Shown here piece by piece: positions 8,976-16,846 of a stretch of 23,604 nucleotides of DNA. The translations under genes and the position numbers were made by a program. How positions within the stretch are numbered: the stretch's first letter is position 1; each line of letters begins with the position of its first letter. The stretch spans positions 1-23,604 of the forward strand of contig NTKF01000019.1 in the NCBI GenBank assembly GCA_002457295.1. Reading direction: 5' to 3'. This DNA comes from Flavobacteriales bacterium MED-G22 (lineage in GTDB: Bacteria; Bacteroidota; Bacteroidia; Flavobacteriales; Flavobacteriaceae). The notes beneath the pieces are model-generated. The model had not been told where the DNA came from and did not search any database. It was given only the letters and a program-made list of their open reading frames with translations.

Positions 8976-9253
8976 AAGATAAAACATTTTATTGGGGTAT
9001 CTTCACTGGGTTTTTGTGGACCCTGTTTGGGGTCTTCATTTTCACTTATTTTTTATCTCAACACTCTATTGAACGAAGCCTGAAATACATGTATCAAAAA
9101 AATCAGCTTGGTGGTTTAATTTCACTGGGTGCACTAATAAATTTACCTATTTTCTTTTTGGCCCTTCGTAAAAATAAAATCCCTTTTGCTGCTGGAATTG
9201 TGTGTATTTCACTTTTGGTTGTTGTTGTGGTTGCCTTATTAAAAATTAATTAG
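8963..9253 (+). CDS. Small membrane protein between surE and lpxB
   Basis: This is a 96-residue hydrophobic protein that I cannot assign to a named family. Three probable membrane segments are visible: about residues 11-31 (FYWGIFTGFLWTLFGVFIF region), 50-68 (GLISLGALINLPIFFLAL) and 74-92 (FAAGIVCISLLVVVVVALL). A charged loop with a KYMYQKNQ stretch lies between the first two. The start codon lies inside surE (13-base overlap) and the stop is 17 bases before lpxB, so it is probably co-translated with both. No signal peptide cleavage site or catalytic motif is seen. Its place beside lpxB makes an envelope role plausible, but this is inference. The coupled overlaps and ordinary codon use support a real gene. 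Confidence 0.8.
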   Translation: MEFLKDKTFYWGIFTGFLWTLFGVFIFTYFLSQHSIERSLKYMYQKNQLGGLISLGALINLPIFFLALRKNKIPFAAGIVCISLLVVVVVALLKIN

Positions 9254-9270
9254 CTTAAATTTTATAATTG

Positions 9271-10377
9271 GTGAAATACTATATTATTGCTGGTGAAGCC
9301 TCAGGAGATTTACACGGCTCTAACCTTATTCATGCGCTTCGAAAAAAAGACCCAAAAGCTGAAATCCGCTGCTGGGGCGGAGAGTTAATGAAAAATGCTG
9401 GGGCCACCCTTGTCAAAGACTACAAAGAATTAGCTTTTATGGGTTTTTGGGAAGTTTTAATCAACCTCAACACGATTTTAAAAAACCTGCGTTTCTGTAA
9501 AGAGGACATAGATAAATTTAACCCCGATCGAATTGTCTACATTGATTATCCTGGATTTAATTTAAGAATAGCCCGATGGGCTCATGAGAAAGGATTTAAA
9601 AATCACTATTATATTAGCCCACAAGTTTGGGCGTGGAAAGAAAATAGAGTGGCTGATATGAAAAAAAATCTTGATGCTCTTTATGTAATTCTTCCCTTCG
9701 AATCCGCCTATTTTAAAAACCGACATAATTTTAAAACCCATTTTGTAGGTCATCCCCTTAGAGATGCACTACATTTTCTCAAGCCAGATGTCAATTTTTT
9801 AGAGCGCAATGCTATTGAAAAAAAACTTCCACTTGTGGCGCTTTTACCAGGAAGTCGTAAACAAGAAGTAAAAAAAATGCTGCCCCTTTTCTTAAAAATT
9901 GCATACCATTTTCCAAAGTACCAATTTGTGGTTGCAGGAGCTCCTGGTCTTTCCTCCACTTTTTACGAATCATTGCTTCAAGACTCTTCTTTGAAAGTAG
10001 TATATAATCAGACCTATTCCCTGTTGAGCTTCGCCAAAGCAGCCCTTGTGACCAGTGGAACAGCAACACTAGAAACAGCTCTTTTTAACGTACCTCAAAT
10101 GGTGTGTTATAAGAGTAGTTTTTTTACCTATTTCATTGGAAAACAATTAGTAAGGTTGAATTATATCTCACTGGTAAATTTAATTTTAGACAAAGAAGCT
10201 GTGAGAGAACTAATTCAACACGAATGCAATGAAAAAAATATAATAAAAGTTCTGCGAGAAATATTAAGCACAACGGGGCAACAAAATATAAAGTCAGATT
10301 ATAAAATATTAGAGGAAAAATTAGGCCCCCCTGGTGCGAGTGAAAGAGTTGCCAACTTACTTTTAGAACACTCCTAA
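9271..10377 (+). CDS. lpxB: Lipid-A-disaccharide synthase LpxB
   Basis: LpxB is a peripheral membrane glycosyltransferase (GT19) that joins UDP-2,3-diacylglucosamine to lipid X, forming the lipid A disaccharide with loss of UDP. The family start YYIIAGEASGDLHGSNL is intact. Further signatures are FMGFWEVL (about 53-60), the YIDYPGFNLRIA segment (about 91-102), YISPQVWAWKENR (about 113-125), HFVGHPLRDAL (about 156-166) and LLPGSRKQEV (about 190-199). The C-terminal TSGTATLETAL segment binds nucleotide in this fold. I chose GTG 9271, giving 368 residues, because it yields MKYYIIAGEASGD, the usual N-terminus; a TTG directly before it at 9268 is the alternative. There is no ATG option. The gene follows the small membrane protein by 17 bases and precedes comEC by 39. 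Confidence 0.95.
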   Translation: MKYYIIAGEASGDLHGSNLIHALRKKDPKAEIRCWGGELMKNAGATLVKDYKELAFMGFWEVLINLNTILKNLRFCKEDIDKFNPDRIVYIDYPGFNLRIARWAHEKGFKNHYYISPQVWAWKENRVADMKKNLDALYVILPFESAYFKNRHNFKTHFVGHPLRDALHFLKPDVNFLERNAIEKKLPLVALLPGSRKQEVKKMLPLFLKIAYHFPKYQFVVAGAPGLSSTFYESLLQDSSLKVVYNQTYSLLSFAKAALVTSGTATLETALFNVPQMVCYKSSFFTYFIGKQLVRLNYISLVNLILDKEAVRELIQHECNEKNIIKVLREILSTTGQQNIKSDYKILEEKLGPPGASERVANLLLEHS

Positions 10378-10380
10378 ATA

Positions 10381-10417
10381 TTTGAATTTGAAACCTAAAT
10401 AAGTATCTTTAGGTTTG
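10381..10417 (+). promoter_or_regulatory. Two overlapping promoter-like elements before comEC
   Basis: Two sets of Bacteroidota-type promoter boxes, offset by 6 bases, occur here, each with the expected 19-base spacer. The first is TTTG 10381-10384 with TATCTTTA 10404-10411 (one mismatch to TAnnTTTG). The second is TTTG 10387-10390 with TAGGTTTG 10410-10417 (perfect). The first would place the transcript start close to the annotated GTG at 10417, giving a leaderless message. The second would start transcription inside the first codons. The boxes are embedded in an inverted repeat, so one or both may be accidental. Confidence 0.45.
10391..10416. repeat. Perfect 9-bp inverted repeat (AAACCTAAA / TTTAGGTTT) before comEC
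   Basis: AAACCTAAA at 10391-10399 and its exact complement TTTAGGTTT at 10408-10416 flank an 8-base loop. A further CCTAAATA at 10373-10380 repeats the CCTAAATA at 10394-10401 with a 21-base period. The first copy overlaps the lpxB stop codon. No T-run follows the dyad, so it is not a classical intrinsic terminator for lpxB. It could be an operator, an RNA hairpin at the 5' end of comEC, or chance in AT-rich DNA. Confidence 0.6.
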
Positions 10418-12441
10418 TGAGAGTCCCCAAAAACCCAATATATATTATCACCTTTCTGTTTTCGTTAGGAATGCTATTGTGTGCTTCTTTCAGCATTTCT
10501 ATAACATTACTATGGAAGGTTTTTGTATTGTATTTATTGGTTACTATTTTTTGTCTTTTTATCATTTCTAAACGGTTTCATGCATTAAAATGTCTCATTC
10601 TTTATTGCAGTTTTATGTTGCTTGGAGCTTTAAACTATAAAAACTTTTATAGTCCCAACAAAAATCACTTTGAACATCACCTCCCTAAAGAGCAACTTAT
10701 AACCCTCCAATTAGAGATTATTCAATACAACGGAGCCAATTCATTTTCGCATAGCTACAAGGCCAAAGTAGAAGCGTTTAAAAACAACTCTTTGAATGGC
10801 AAAGTTTTAGTTTATCAAAAAAAAGACAGCCTTACCCCTCCATTCAAAAAAGGAACCTTTCTCTTCGCACAAGGAATACTCAAAGAAATTGCACCCCCTA
10901 AAAATCCAGGTACATTCAATTATAAAAAATTCTTATCCCAACAATCGATAAATTATCAATTTTCTCTACAGGAGGCAATACCACTAAATGCTAAAAAGGG
11001 TCCAATAAAATCACTCCAAAATGCATTCTTAAAAGGGAAGGTTTTTGTCTTAAATAAAATTCAAAAAAGTGGATTGAAAACGCAAAGCAAGCAAATGATT
11101 CAAACGCTTATGCTGGGTGATCGGAATGCTATTGATGAATCAATAAGAGAAGCCTACGCCAATGCTGGTGTGATTCATCTTTTAGCCATCTCTGGATTGC
11201 ATCTGGGTATTTTAGCATTCTTTTTCTCCCTTTTATTGAGCCCTTTAAAAAAGGTTCCTATGGGCAACAACCTTAGAGGGGTTTTGGTATTGGTCTTATT
11301 GTGGAGCTTTGCATTTTTTTCGGGAGCAAGTCCTTCAGCAGTTCGTGCGGCCACTATGTTTTCTTTTTTAGTCTTCGCACAGATGGCAAATCGAAGTGGA
11401 AACAGTATTCATTTTCTGACTCTTTCATTCTTATTGCTTCTCATTATTCACCCTCCCTATTTGCATAAAATTGGTTTTCAAATGAGTTACGCTGCTGTTT
11501 TTGGTATTCTTTGGATTTATCCTCTTTTGCATAAATTTTTTATTCCCAAATACTATTTACCTAAAATTTTTGTGCAAGCATTCTATATTAGTTTGGCAGC
11601 TCAACTGATAGTAACTCCTTTGAGTATTTTTTACTTCAATCAATTTCCGGGGCTATTTTTCATATCTAATTTAGTCATTGTTCCCTTTTTTAGTTTGTTT
11701 TTAATTCTCACTCTATGCACCCTTCTTTTTAGTTTATTTTTTAAGCTACCTCCATTTTGGCAATGGCTTTATGATAAAATAATTGAATTATTAAATGGTT
11801 TTATCAACCTTATTGCAAATCAAGATCAATTTTTGCTCAAAGAGCTGACTATTGATCAATTTGAATTGAGTATAACATATATAGTACTACTTTCACTATT
11901 GTTGTTTTTTAAAAGCGTTAAGGCAAATTATCTTCTACTCTTTTTTATTGGAATCCTTAGTCTAAATCTATATGACGTTTACGAAGAAATAAAAGTGCAA
12001 AAAGAAAATTCTTTATGGATCCTACATCAGAATAACGCAGAGATTATTGCTATTCAAAAGGGGGAAAAGGTATTTGTTGTTAGAGATCTTGAAAATAAAA
12101 AATCTACAACCATTCTGAATGACTTTAAAATAGCTTTGCATATTAAAGAAGTAGCCCCAATGCTGCCGCTCAACTTTTACTCTCTCGGCAAAATAAAACT
12201 GCTCCGAATAGGAGAAGAGGCAGAAACAATTGTGTTTCCACATACTCCAACTCATTTGCTATTGACCAAAAATTCAAGAATCAATTTAGAACGATGGCTT
12301 TCACTCTATCGATTTGAACTAGTCATTGCTGATGGGAGCAATGCATCTTGGAATATTGAACGTTGGGAAAAAACTTGTAAACAGCTAAATGTTCCTTTTC
12401 ATAACACGTTAAAAAAAGGAGCACTAAAAATCACCCTTTAA
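10417..12441 (+). CDS. comEC: ComEC/Rec2-type DNA uptake channel protein
   Basis: ComEC forms the inner-membrane channel for single-stranded DNA in natural transformation. The 674-residue protein starts with N-terminal membrane helices, then an OB-like DUF4131 domain (about 75-190) containing LKEIAPPKNPGTFNYKKFL. The polytopic competence domain follows (about 215-515), with the hallmark LAISGLHLGILAFF (about 254-267) and FFSGASPSAVRAATM (about 300-314). The C-terminal 150 residues occupy the place of the metallo-beta-lactamase-like domain, including THLLLTKNSR and VIADGSN, but no HxHxDH motif is present. The start is uncertain: GTG 10417 lies on the predicted promoter, and the next in-frame candidate is ATG 10471. 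The stop overlaps the convergent thioredoxin-like gene by 11 bases. Length and motifs suggest a complete gene. Confidence 0.9.
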   Translation: MRVPKNPIYIITFLFSLGMLLCASFSISITLLWKVFVLYLLVTIFCLFIISKRFHALKCLILYCSFMLLGALNYKNFYSPNKNHFEHHLPKEQLITLQLEIIQYNGANSFSHSYKAKVEAFKNNSLNGKVLVYQKKDSLTPPFKKGTFLFAQGILKEIAPPKNPGTFNYKKFLSQQSINYQFSLQEAIPLNAKKGPIKSLQNAFLKGKVFVLNKIQKSGLKTQSKQMIQTLMLGDRNAIDESIREAYANAGVIHLLAISGLHLGILAFFFSLLLSPLKKVPMGNNLRGVLVLVLLWSFAFFSGASPSAVRAATMFSFLVFAQMANRSGNSIHFLTLSFLLLLIIHPPYLHKIGFQMSYAAVFGILWIYPLLHKFFIPKYYLPKIFVQAFYISLAAQLIVTPLSIFYFNQFPGLFFISNLVIVPFFSLFLILTLCTLLFSLFFKLPPFWQWLYDKIIELLNGFINLIANQDQFLLKELTIDQFELSITYIVLLSLLLFFKSVKANYLLLFFIGILSLNLYDVYEEIKVQKENSLWILHQNNAEIIAIQKGEKVFVVRDLENKKSTTILNDFKIALHIKEVAPMLPLNFYSLGKIKLLRIGEEAETIVFPHTPTHLLLTKNSRINLERWLSLYRFELVIADGSNASWNIERWEKTCKQLNVPFHNTLKKGALKITL

Positions 12442-12973
12442 ATTTAGGAATAAAGTTTTTCTGATAGTTTAAAAAGTCTTCAGAGGTTTTAAATATTTGA
12501 TAGTCTCCTTGCTTTATCATTTTTAAAAACAATTCGAGTTGTTGAGGGGTTTTATAGCCTACCAAAGGCATAATTGGATCACCTTGTTCACTAAGAAAAA
12601 TCATGGTCGGATACCCTTTAATACCCAAAAATTGAGTGAATTGATGTGTGGTATTTCGCCCTCTACGATTTGGGTCGTGATTGGGGTTTGAGAAGGTTTG
12701 CTCAAAGAATTTTATAGTTTCGGTGCCCTCACCGTTAAATTTAACAGGATAATAAAATTCACTAATATAACGAGCTACATCTGGGTTTTGAAATGTTTTA
12801 TTATCAAGAAGTTTACAGGGGCCACACCACACTGTATAAACGTCAATAAATATTTTTTTAGGTTCTTTTTTTTGAGCTTCTAGGGCTTCGTTTAAAGACA
12901 TCCATTGGATTTCTTGGGCACTCATAGAAGTATATCCAAACAATAAAAAAACAAACAAAAAAGTTCTCATCAT
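12431..12973 (-). CDS. Secreted thioredoxin-fold protein
   Basis: This is a 180-residue thioredoxin-like protein, probably periplasmic. From ATG 12973 it has a signal peptide at about 1-19 (MMRTFLFVFLLFGYTSMSAQ, cleavage near AQ). The redox-active WCGPC motif follows at 49-53 in FIDVYTVWCGPCKLLD, and the cis-proline region GYPTMIFL lies about 60 residues later. The open frame extends further upstream, but those residues overlap the end of the transporter gene and would bury the signal peptide, so I reject the longer start; ATG 12970 is an equal alternative. It follows the transporter stop by 8 bases and is likely the third gene of the peptidase-transporter transcript. Role unknown: a thiol reductant or disulfide isomerase for secreted proteins is possible. 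Its stop overlaps the convergent comEC end by 11 bases. Confidence 0.88.
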   Translation of the reverse strand: MMRTFLFVFLLFGYTSMSAQEIQWMSLNEALEAQKKEPKKIFIDVYTVWCGPCKLLDNKTFQNPDVARYISEFYYPVKFNGEGTETIKFFEQTFSNPNHDPNRRGRNTTHQFTQFLGIKGYPTMIFLSEQGDPIMPLVGYKTPQQLELFLKMIKQGDYQIFKTSEDFLNYQKNFIPKFKG

Positions 12974-12981
12974 ATTTCGCC

Positions 12982-14514
12982 TTAGTGAACCCCTCCCATC
13001 AATCGTTTTAAAAGGGGTGCACACAAAATTACAATAATTCCTGCTCCTAATGAATATTTTGCGATTAATTCAAATCCTTCGATATAGATATCTAATGACT
13101 CAAACCCGCCTATTTCATTGGAATCACTTTCAATGGCAAGTTGTTTTCCAATAAACCCAACAAGTTGAAAAGCATAGGATGAGGATAAAAACCAAACTCC
13201 CATCATAAAGGCCACTATTCGTTGAGGCGAAAGGTCTGTTATTTTAGAAAGACCCACTGGGGACATACAAAGTTCACCAATGGAGATCAAGAAATAGAGC
13301 CATAATAAATAAGAAAAAGGAACCATTCCATTAGCATCAGCCACATTCCCACTAAGGGATAAAACATAAAAACTTAATCCCGCAAAAACTAAACCTAGTC
13401 CAAACTTGTAAGGGGTTCTAGGGTTTCTTTTTTTCTTGTTGAGGTAGGTCCAAAACCAGGAGATTGGCAAAGCCAACAAGATGATGAACATTGAATTAAG
13501 AGAATTGGTCTGGGCAGCATCCATAAAAGTGAGGTTCACATTTCTTGCCGCAAAAAGGGTTATAACACTTCCTGATAGCTCATGAAATCCCCAAAATAAT
13601 GTCATGAAAAGAGTGATACACAGTGCTACAATAAGCTTTTTTCGTTCTTCTGTGGTAGCATGATAAAGAATATAACTCATATAAACGATAATAATAGCAC
13701 CTATCAATTTAAAAATAACATTCACAATGTTTTGATCACCAAGCCAAGATTCTCCTCCTCCAATACTCTTATAGCTATAGAGCAGAAATGCAATAAGTGG
13801 GGCTGTTAAAAAAGCTAAAATGATGATTAGGGTCTCTCTTTTAATAAGAAAAAAGGATTCGTTAAGTTTATTGTTTTCTGGTGGTAATCCTCGATCTTCA
13901 AAAACGCCTGAACGGACACCGCTGTAAAAAAATAATAGTCCTGAAAGCATTCCTATACCTGCCAAACCAAAACCATAATGCCAACCGTATTGTGCTCCTA
14001 AATAACCGCAAAACAACGGTGCAATCCAACCCCCAATATTGATCCCCATATAAAAAATGGTAAATCCAGAGTCTTTTCTTGGATCGTCTTGTTCATATAG
14101 CGAGCCTACAAATGTGGAAATATTGGGTTTAAAAAAACCATTTCCTACCACAATAAATCCAAGAGCAAGATAAAAAGCTAAATTATTTTCAATGGCTAAA
14201 ACAAAATGGCCTAAAGCCATTAGAATACCACCCAAGTATATTGATTTTCTAAACCCTAAGAAAACGTCAGAAATTTTTCCTCCTACTACAGTTGAGGCAT
14301 AAACTAAAGACCCGTAGGAAGCATAAACGGCAGCGGCTGCAAAATCTCTAGTGGCCAAGGCCTCAAAAATGACATTAACCATGTAGAGGGTGAGTAATGC
14401 CCTCATGCCATAGAAGCTAAATCTTTCCCACAACTCAGCAAAAAATAAGTACAATAGTCCTTTGGGATGCCCAAAGAAGCCTTTGTCTAGAGCATCACTT
14501 TGCAGTTTTGACAT
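12982..14514 (-). CDS. Proton-dependent oligopeptide transporter (POT/PTR2 family)
   Basis: This major facilitator superfamily symporter imports di- and tripeptides with protons across the inner membrane. It has 510 residues and about fourteen hydrophobic segments, as usual for bacterial POTs. The proton-coupling motif ExxER is intact as E27-x-x-E30-R31 in FFAELWERFSFYGMRALL. The PTR2 signature region includes GNGFFKPNISTFVGSLY and FTIFYMGINIGGWIAPL (about 149-170). The gene follows the dipeptidyl peptidase after 9 bases, which fits import of the dipeptides that the peptidase releases. Start is ATG 14514, giving the short cytoplasmic lead typical of the family. Exact substrate range cannot be read from sequence. 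Confidence 0.94.
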   Translation of the reverse strand: MSKLQSDALDKGFFGHPKGLLYLFFAELWERFSFYGMRALLTLYMVNVIFEALATRDFAAAAVYASYGSLVYASTVVGGKISDVFLGFRKSIYLGGILMALGHFVLAIENNLAFYLALGFIVVGNGFFKPNISTFVGSLYEQDDPRKDSGFTIFYMGINIGGWIAPLFCGYLGAQYGWHYGFGLAGIGMLSGLLFFYSGVRSGVFEDRGLPPENNKLNESFFLIKRETLIIILAFLTAPLIAFLLYSYKSIGGGESWLGDQNIVNVIFKLIGAIIIVYMSYILYHATTEERKKLIVALCITLFMTLFWGFHELSGSVITLFAARNVNLTFMDAAQTNSLNSMFIILLALPISWFWTYLNKKKRNPRTPYKFGLGLVFAGLSFYVLSLSGNVADANGMVPFSYLLWLYFLISIGELCMSPVGLSKITDLSPQRIVAFMMGVWFLSSSYAFQLVGFIGKQLAIESDSNEIGGFESLDIYIEGFELIAKYSLGAGIIVILCAPLLKRLMGGVH

Positions 14515-14523
14515 ATTTGTATT

Positions 14524-16689
14524 TTAGAGATTTTCAATAATAAAATTAGTCATTTTTGTGTAAAGGTGGTTTTGAGTGTTACCTCCATAAATACCATGAT
14601 TTTTATCAGGATAAATCATCCATTCAAATTGCTTATTTGCTTGAACAAGGGCTTCTACCATTCGTAAGGTATTTTGAACATGAACGTTGTCATCTCCCGA
14701 TCCGTGAATAATTAAGTATTTCCCTTTGAGTTGTTCTGCATAATTTAGGGGAGAATTTAAATCATATCCCGATGGGTTTTCTTGAGGGGTTCTCATGAAA
14801 CGTTCAGTATAAATAGTATCATAAAAACGCCAGTTTGTGACGGGAGCCACGGCTACAGCCATAGCAAAGGTGTCATTTGCTGTGAGCAAACAATGAGAGG
14901 CCATATGCCCACCAAAGCTCCATCCCCAAATGCCTATTCTTTTAGAGTCAATAAAGGGTATTTCAGCTAATTTCTTGGCAAAGGCAATTTGATCTAAGGT
15001 TTCATATTTTACTAAATTCAAGTAGGTGGCTTTTTTAAAGGCTGCCCCTTTGAAGCCAGTACCTCGTCCATCAACACAAGCAACAATGAACCCTTTTTGT
15101 GTTAACATTTTGTGCCAAAGATCTCTTGTATCTCCCCAACGATTGCTGACTTCTTGCGAACCAGGACCAGAATATTGATACAATAAAACAGGGTATTTTT
15201 TTGAAGGGTCAAAATCTGCTGGCTTGAGGAGATAAACATTCAATGATTCTCCATTTATATTGATTGTTGAGAATTCTCTCCAAGGTAGTTTTTTGTTTAA
15301 ATATTTTGTTTTTAATGTTTCATTATTTAATAAATCTCGAATCTTTTTTCCCTTTCTACTATCATATACAGCATATTTTGGTGGTGTTTGTTCGTCTGAA
15401 TAAGAATGAATAAAATAGCTCTTGTCTGCACTAAAAGTGGCTCCGTTGAAACCTGATTTAAAAGCTAGAACGCGTTTCTTTTTTCCTTTTAGTGCAAGGG
15501 AAAATATAACTCTATTAGTACTACCAAATTCAACTGATTGATAGTATATCTCTTTATTTTTTTCATTCATCCCATAAATTGCAGTAACCTCCCATTCTCC
15601 CTTTGTGAGTTGTTCTATTCGTTTGCCCTCATTGTCATAATGATAAATATGGTAATATCCATCTCGTTCACTCAACCATAAAAAAGTGCCATCATTCAAA
15701 AATTTATGATGATCCTGAATGCTCACATAGGCTGTATCTTTTTCCTCTAGAAGGAGACTTGAAGTATTTTTTAATGGATCTACTCTCCATAATTTTAAGT
15801 GATTTTGATGTCTATTGAGCGTTTGAACAAGCAAGCCATGCTTATTGCCCACATACTTAATTCTAGGGATATAATAGGGATTTTCTGATCCTATTGATAT
15901 TTCTCTGTTGGTCTCAGTGTTTAGCTCATAGACAAACAGTTGCACTTTAGAATTGTTCTCCCCAGCTTTAGGGTAACGAAAGGCATAGGGAAAAGGATAA
16001 GTGTCAAAACCATAAATATCCATTGAAAAAATAGGAACAGTAGATTCATCAAAACGCATATAGACAATATGGCTGCTATCAGGACTCCAATCAAACGCAC
16101 GAACAAAACCAAATTCTTCTTCATACACCCAATCGGTTACACCATTAATTATTTGAAAACTACCATCATTGGTTATTTTTTTTGTTGTTTCTTTTTTGAG
16201 GTCCTTTATGTAAAGGTTTCGCTGATAGACAAAGGCCACAAATTCTCCGTTAGGAGACAACAAAGGTTCTTGAATTTTATGAGGAAAAAGTTTTTCTATA
16301 GCCTTATTCTCTATATCGTATACCCAATATATAGCTTGCTTTGATCGCCTATAAATGGGGTTCATTTCCGTTTCAAGCAAAAGCTTAGTTTCATTTTTAG
16401 AAAATGTATAATCAGTAAAAAATGGAATTCCTTTATTAGAATCATTTTCCACTAAAATTGCTTTGCGCTTTTTCCCAGAATAATAATGCTGATAGATTAT
16501 TGATTTTTTTTCTTCATAGGAAACAGATAGCGTCGTATACTGATCTCCATTTTTCAATGAACGAATAGATTCTAAGCGTTCTGGTTGAAAATCAACACTT
16601 AATACGTCTTCAATCTTTAAACCGGTTTCCTGTCCAATTAAAAGATAGCAATTTAGGATTAAGATTGTGTATAGTGTAGTTTTTAACAT
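14524..16689 (-). CDS. Prolyl dipeptidyl peptidase IV-type serine peptidase (S9B)
   Basis: This secreted S9 family peptidase removes N-terminal dipeptides, typically X-Pro or X-Ala, from peptides. I chose ATG 16689 (721 residues) because the longer frame begins with TTG at 16695; ATG gives a clean signal peptide (about 1-20, MLKTTLYTILILNCYLLIG). The beta-propeller domain (about 90-460) carries the N-terminus-binding Glu motif DWVYEEEFG (about 186-194), which marks DPP IV proper. The alpha/beta hydrolase domain (about 495-720) has GWSFGG with nucleophile Ser591, HGSGDDNVH with Asp666, and DKNHGIYG with His698. The oxyanion-region YSGPGSQ lies near 506. It heads a likely operon with the POT transporter and the thioredoxin-like protein. 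The enzyme appears intact; localisation (periplasm or outer membrane) is inferred. Confidence 0.93.
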   Translation of the reverse strand: MLKTTLYTILILNCYLLIGQETGLKIEDVLSVDFQPERLESIRSLKNGDQYTTLSVSYEEKKSIIYQHYYSGKKRKAILVENDSNKGIPFFTDYTFSKNETKLLLETEMNPIYRRSKQAIYWVYDIENKAIEKLFPHKIQEPLLSPNGEFVAFVYQRNLYIKDLKKETTKKITNDGSFQIINGVTDWVYEEEFGFVRAFDWSPDSSHIVYMRFDESTVPIFSMDIYGFDTYPFPYAFRYPKAGENNSKVQLFVYELNTETNREISIGSENPYYIPRIKYVGNKHGLLVQTLNRHQNHLKLWRVDPLKNTSSLLLEEKDTAYVSIQDHHKFLNDGTFLWLSERDGYYHIYHYDNEGKRIEQLTKGEWEVTAIYGMNEKNKEIYYQSVEFGSTNRVIFSLALKGKKKRVLAFKSGFNGATFSADKSYFIHSYSDEQTPPKYAVYDSRKGKKIRDLLNNETLKTKYLNKKLPWREFSTININGESLNVYLLKPADFDPSKKYPVLLYQYSGPGSQEVSNRWGDTRDLWHKMLTQKGFIVACVDGRGTGFKGAAFKKATYLNLVKYETLDQIAFAKKLAEIPFIDSKRIGIWGWSFGGHMASHCLLTANDTFAMAVAVAPVTNWRFYDTIYTERFMRTPQENPSGYDLNSPLNYAEQLKGKYLIIHGSGDDNVHVQNTLRMVEALVQANKQFEWMIYPDKNHGIYGGNTQNHLYTKMTNFIIENL

Positions 16690-16846
16690 GTCCAATCCGG
16701 TTTACCTCTCTAATATATAAAAAAGAGACAAAGTGCTTACTAGAGAAAAGCATTAGCTCAACAAAAACCCTATTTTTACACCATCATTAGAAAAGGATTT
16801 TTGGTCTTAAAATCAAAGGTTCAAATGGTTAGAAAAAATTTCAGGG

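Noticed and set aside
12974..13024. Longer start for the thioredoxin-like gene at 13024
   Set aside because: It would overlap the transporter gene and place 17 polar residues ahead of a clear signal peptide; ATG 12973 fits better.
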